Positions 52,062-54,805 of a DNA stretch of 54,805 bases are shown here, one piece after another. This stretch comes from Candidatus Melainabacteria bacterium (GTDB lineage Bacteria; Cyanobacteriota; Vampirovibrionia; Obscuribacterales; Obscuribacteraceae), in assembly GCA_003153555.1 (NCBI GenBank), contig PLZS01000034.1, forward strand, positions 56,774 through 111,578, given 5' to 3'. Position numbers and translations under genes: made by a program. Below the pieces are notes generated by a model. The model had not been told where the DNA came from. It made no database searches and worked only from the letters and a program-made list of their open reading frames with translations. Numbering within the stretch: position 1 is the first letter of the stretch; each line of letters starts with the position of its first letter.

Positions 52062-52834
52062 TTCTTTCCTCCAACAGCAGAACCAACTAACGTGCCTATT
52101 TTTTGTCCCAAAACAATTCTTTCAATGCTGCCTGATTTGGCAAAATCGAAAACGACAATTGGAATAGAGTTATCCTGGCAAACTGAGACAGCGGCAGGAT
52201 CCATTACCTTCAATCCTCGTTGTATCACTTCTCCAAAACTGATGTCGTCAATTTTCTTGGCGTTGGTGTTAGATTTTGGATCATCATCGTAAACACCATC
52301 AACATTGTTCTTAGCCATGAGAATTACGTCGGCTTTGATCTCAGCAGCTCGCAGTGCGGCTGCGGTATCTGTGGTGAAAAGTGGATTTCCGGTGCCACCA
52401 CCGAAGATGACCACACGACCTTTTTCCAGGTGTCGGATCGCCCGCTGGCGAATGAATGGTTCCGCTACTGCCGGCATGGCGATGGCGGTCTGAACGCGCG
52501 TATCCACCTTCTTGGACTTCAATACTTCTTGCAAAATCAAGCAGTTCATAATCGTCGCCAGCATGCCGACATAGTCCGCAGCCGCCTTATCCATTCCCCA
52601 GGCGCTGCCTTGACTGCCTCGGAAATAATTGCCGCCACCAACAACGATGGCAATCTGCACACCTAGTTTGTGAGCCGATGCTACTTCGTTGGCGATCCGA
52701 TCGATCACTTCTGGATCGATGTTGCCACGACTGGCAATCGATGCCGCGTTGACCATGAGGTGAGAGCCCATCAGGGCTTCGCCACTCAGTTTCAACAGTA
52801 CCCGTTTATATTTTATGTCGCCCACGATAATCAT
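52058..52834 (-). CDS. pyrH: Uridylate kinase
   Basis: A 258-residue cytosolic UMP kinase. Motifs include [37 protein letters not shown] and [20 protein letters not shown] (two parts), all in place. The ATG at 52834 has AAGGG about 5 bases upstream; an upstream in-frame start to 52858 is less likely. The stop overlaps the frr start in ATGA. Unlike many genomes, pyrH here is separated from tsf by 230 bases with a terminator, so the pyrH-frr-glmS set may have its own promoter in that gap. Confidence 0.96.
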   Translation of the reverse strand: MIIVGDIKYKRVLLKLSGEALMGSHLMVNAASIASRGNIDPEVIDRIANEVASAHKLGVQIAIVVGGGNYFRGSQGSAWGMDKAAADYVGMLATIMNCLILQEVLKSKKVDTRVQTAIAMPAVAEPFIRQRAIRHLEKGRVVIFGGGTGNPLFTTDTAAALRAAEIKADVILMAKNNVDGVYDDDPKSNTNAKKIDDISFGEVIQRGLKVMDPAAVSVCQDNSIPIVVFDFAKSGSIERIVLGQKIGTLVGSAVGGKK

Positions 52835-53032
52835 TGAACCCTTGACGGTATAGTGCAATTTGGTTCCCCGACATAATACCCTGTCAGCCCAAAGGCTGTC
52901 ATGTCGGCATTCTCACGAACGATCAGTCGTACAGGAATAGGCGAGGCGCATATCGAATCAGTCTTCGGGGAAACTGCGAGATGCCGGGTCGATAGCCGCC
53001 TTTGGCAGGAGACAACAATTCTGTCAAAAAGA

Positions 53033-53061
53033 AAGGGCGATGCTTTCGCTTCGCCCTTTTT
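53033..53061 (-). terminator. Terminator after tsf
   Basis: GGGCGA (53035-53040) and TCGCCC (53051-53056) form a stem with a GCTTTCGCT-type internal loop. T-runs flank it on both sides (AAAAAGAAA in front for the minus strand, CCTTTTT on the plus strand), so it can act as a terminator for tsf. Confidence 0.65.
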
Positions 53062-53063
53062 CA

Positions 53064-53963
53064 TTATTCTTCTTTGCCGTTGGTCTCAGCAGCTTGTTCA
53101 CCGAGGATGAAAAGCGCGAACCTGATTGGTTTGAGCTCGGTTCCGAGTTCGGTACCTTTCAACTGCAGGTACTTGCCAACTGAATTATTTGGATCTTTGA
53201 CGAACATTTGTTCTTGTAAAGAGCGCTCGTTCATCAACTTATCCACACGCCCAGTGACAATCTTTTCTCTCATCTCTGGTTTCTTCTCAGCCAGATCAGC
53301 TTTGCCAGATTCAATGCGTCTTTCGTTCTCGATTACATCAGCTGGAATTTCTTCCTTACTGATGAACTGAGGTTTTGCCGAAACAACGTGCATGGCGATT
53401 TCCCGAGCGATAGCAGCTAGCTTCTCGCGGTCAACACTTTTGGTTGATGACAACTCAAGCAAGGCGCCCATCTTGCCACCAAGTGCATGGATGTAGAGAC
53501 CGACGATGCCATCGCCGCTGGCTTCAAATACTGCCAGGCGACGGAGAATGATGTTCTCGCCAATCTTGGCAACAGTCTCAGTAACGAGGTCTTTAACTGT
53601 TTTGCTGCCTGCACTTTGCTCAAGAAAAACTTCAGCATCGGCAGGCTTGTTCTTCAAAACAAGTTCGGTAATTTGTTTAGTCAGGTCAATGAATTGATCG
53701 TTTCTGGCGACAAAGTCGGTTTCGCAATTTATCTCAACAATCGCGCCTGACTTACCGTCGGCAGCAATCTGACCAACTACCAATCCTTCTGAAGCGGCAC
53801 GACCGGACTTCTTGTTGGCCACCGCGACTCCCTTCTGACGTAGAACTTCAAAGGCTTTTTCAACATCGCCTTCAGCTTCGACAAGTGCCTTTTTGCAATC
53901 CATCATGGCTGCGCCAGATTTTTCTCTCAGCTCCTTGACCATGGAAGCGGATATATCAACCAT
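53064..53963 (-). CDS. tsf: Elongation factor Ts
   Basis: A 299-residue guanine nucleotide exchange factor for EF-Tu. The N-terminal UBA-like segment reads ISASMVKELREKSGAAMMDCKKAL (in two parts), and TDFVARND follows at about 82-89, the EF-Tu-contacting element. The ATG at 53963 has AGGAG about 10 bases upstream; the ATG at 53972 is too close to that site. The C-terminal region ends GEQAAETNGKEE. A terminator follows. A degenerate duplicate of its 5' end lies upstream at 53996-54108. Confidence 0.96.
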   Translation of the reverse strand: MVDISASMVKELREKSGAAMMDCKKALVEAEGDVEKAFEVLRQKGVAVANKKSGRAASEGLVVGQIAADGKSGAIVEINCETDFVARNDQFIDLTKQITELVLKNKPADAEVFLEQSAGSKTVKDLVTETVAKIGENIILRRLAVFEASGDGIVGLYIHALGGKMGALLELSSTKSVDREKLAAIAREIAMHVVSAKPQFISKEEIPADVIENERRIESGKADLAEKKPEMREKIVTGRVDKLMNERSLQEQMFVKDPNNSVGKYLQLKGTELGTELKPIRFALFILGEQAAETNGKEE

Positions 53964-53995
53964 TTCAATCATTCTCCTGATTTATCCTAGGATAA

Positions 53996-54108
53996 CTATG
54001 CAGCCTCGCTGCCCGACCTTACACTCAGACTCTGGCTCGGATTTCTCCTTGAGTTCTTAACCATCGAAGCGGAAGAAACAACCACTTCAACGACTCCTGA
54101 TTTATTAC
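53996..54108 (-). pseudogene. Vestigial duplicate of the tsf start region
   Basis: The minus strand at 54108-54046 resembles the tsf leader and start (53985-53927): both contain an ATCAGGAG ribosome-binding-site word, and the following codons read VVVSSASMVKN where tsf has MVDISASMVKE. A GTG at 54085 opens a 29-residue frame ending at a TAG (53996-53998). The N-terminal ten residues are alike and the rest differs. It lies between rpsB and tsf, so it is a remnant of a partial tandem duplication, perhaps still translated. Confidence 0.7.
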
Positions 54109-54170
54109 ACTCGAACTTTTTTGCCAGGAAAACCAATTCCCAGAAAAGCTAGATCCACAGGAATCCGGTT

Positions 54171-54805
54171 CTAGGCTGGTTCTTCTGCAGGTTGATCTTC
54201 AACTGCGGGAGTGCCGACGCCAACCAGAGCATGCTCCGGTGTATGAACTTCGGCTTCCGGTGCTTCAGGTGCTTTTTCAACTGGCACTGGCACTGGCGCT
54301 TGTTCTGGCTCAACTCGGCCTTGTTTGCCTTCGAGAATGGAATCAGCAACCTTGCCTGTAATCAACTTGATCGAACGAATTGAGTCATCATTGCCAGGAA
54401 TTACATAATCGATGCCAGCTGGATCGCAGTTGGTGTCAATGATTCCGACAACAGTGAGTCCAATCTTCTTGGCTTCCGCCACGGCGATCAGTTCTCTCTT
54501 TTGATCGATGATGAAGAGAATGTCTGGCTTACCGCGCATGTTCTTGATGCCACCGAGTGACTTTTCAAGCTTAAACAGCTCACGGTTGAGAACTGCCAAT
54601 TCTTTCTTGGGACGGCGATAAAGCTCACCAGTCTCTTTCATCTCTTCCAACTCTTTCAGTCGGTTGATGCGTAAGCGAATAGTTTCAAAGTTCGTGAGCA
54701 TGCCACCCAACCAACGTCGATTGACGAAGTGGGCTCCGCAGCGTCTGGCTTCTTCTTCAACAATTTCAGCAGCCTGTTTTTTGGTGCCGACGAAGATTAT
54801 GTTCT
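54171..54805 (-). CDS. rpsB: 30S ribosomal protein S2 (5' end beyond window)
   Basis: The visible part, about 210 residues, is the middle and C-terminus of S2. Characteristic elements: [19 protein letters not shown] (at the window edge), [39 protein letters not shown] and [25 protein letters not shown]. After the normal S2 end, the protein has an extension of about 50 residues rich in Glu, Pro and Ala ([16 protein letters not shown]), seen in some lineages. The start lies past the right end of the window. In the order rpsB-tsf-pyrH-frr it begins the translation operon. Confidence 0.97.
   Translation of the reverse strand, partial: NIIFVGTKKQAAEIVEEEARRCGAHFVNRRWLGGMLTNFETIRLRINRLKELEEMKETGELYRRPKKELAVLNRELFKLEKSLGGIKNMRGKPDILFIIDQKRELIAVAEAKKIGLTVVGIIDTNCDPAGIDYVIPGNDDSIRSIKLITGKVADSILEGKQGRVEPEQAPVPVPVEKAPEAPEAEVHTPEHALVGVGTPAVEDQPAEEPA

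Overview
The window looks like a chromosomal segment of a non-photosynthetic, Gram-negative-type bacterium close to the cyanobacteria. My best guess is Vampirovibrionia/Melainabacteria, order Obscuribacterales ('Candidatus Obscuribacter'-like). This is an inference from remembered gene content and protein style: zinc-ribbon Ser/Thr kinases, many TPR proteins, a DUF47-Pit phosphate uptake pair, a proton-pumping pyrophosphatase, AsmA-like and secretin envelope proteins, and the order rpsB-tsf-pyrH-frr. No rRNA or tRNA gene, CRISPR array, transposase or phage gene was recognised. Base composition and coding style look fairly even, so this is mainly core genome with small accessory patches.

Layout. 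1-2.6 kb: ftsZ and the methionine-salvage isomerase mtnA. 2.7-4.3 kb: a secreted HMA-like CxxC protein and two TadE-like pseudopilin-type proteins. 4.5-10.4 kb: TPR protein plus Rieske oxygenase, a degenerate hemerythrin-like protein, a GT4 glycosyltransferase coupled to a DHA2-type MFS exporter. 10.3-14.1 kb: a minus-strand signalling cluster of PAS-PAS histidine kinase, lone receiver, hemerythrin and receiver-HPt protein. 14.3-22.5 kb: sugar nucleotidyltransferase, a 1390-residue AsmA/TamB-like protein with internal repeats, a lipoprotein thioredoxin, a 52-residue peptide ending in GGCCGGH, and a DUF900 hydrolase. 22.5-28.5 kb: a glycine-zipper stress protein with a strong terminator, a zinc-free MDR oxidoreductase, a DUF6687-like protein, an HD phosphohydrolase, and DUF47-pit. 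28.5-38.6 kb: an RHH protein with a repetitive Arg/Gly tail, a class A PBP, H+-pyrophosphatase, AMIN-amidase and murI. 38.9-42.5 kb: two convergent zinc-ribbon Ser/Thr kinases. 42.8-47.8 kb: hemW, a TPR protein and a secretin. 47.8-54.8 kb (minus strand): a zinc-ribbon membrane protein, an HETGH metallopeptidase, then glmS, frr, pyrH, tsf and rpsB in reverse order, with rpsB cut by the window edge.

How the genes fit together. Several loci serve cell-wall growth and division (ftsZ, class A PBP, amidase, murI, glmS). Phosphate/pyrophosphate handling is represented by Pit-DUF47 and HppA. The histidine kinase cluster could form a multistep phosphorelay with a hemerythrin as a possible O2/redox partner (inference).

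Most notable observations. (1) A 44-bp, synonymously diverged second copy of the glmS 3' coding end lies beyond the metallopeptidase gene, so the gene is flanked by direct repeats that look like an attachment-site duplication. (2) A vestigial duplicate of the tsf ribosome-binding site and 5' end lies between rpsB and tsf. (3) An RHH-domain protein carries two kinds of DNA-level tandem repeats in its tail. (4) Several unannotated-size small genes have good ribosome-binding sites, notably the GGCCGGH peptide. (5) A 29-bp dispersed repeat occurs twice without mismatch.
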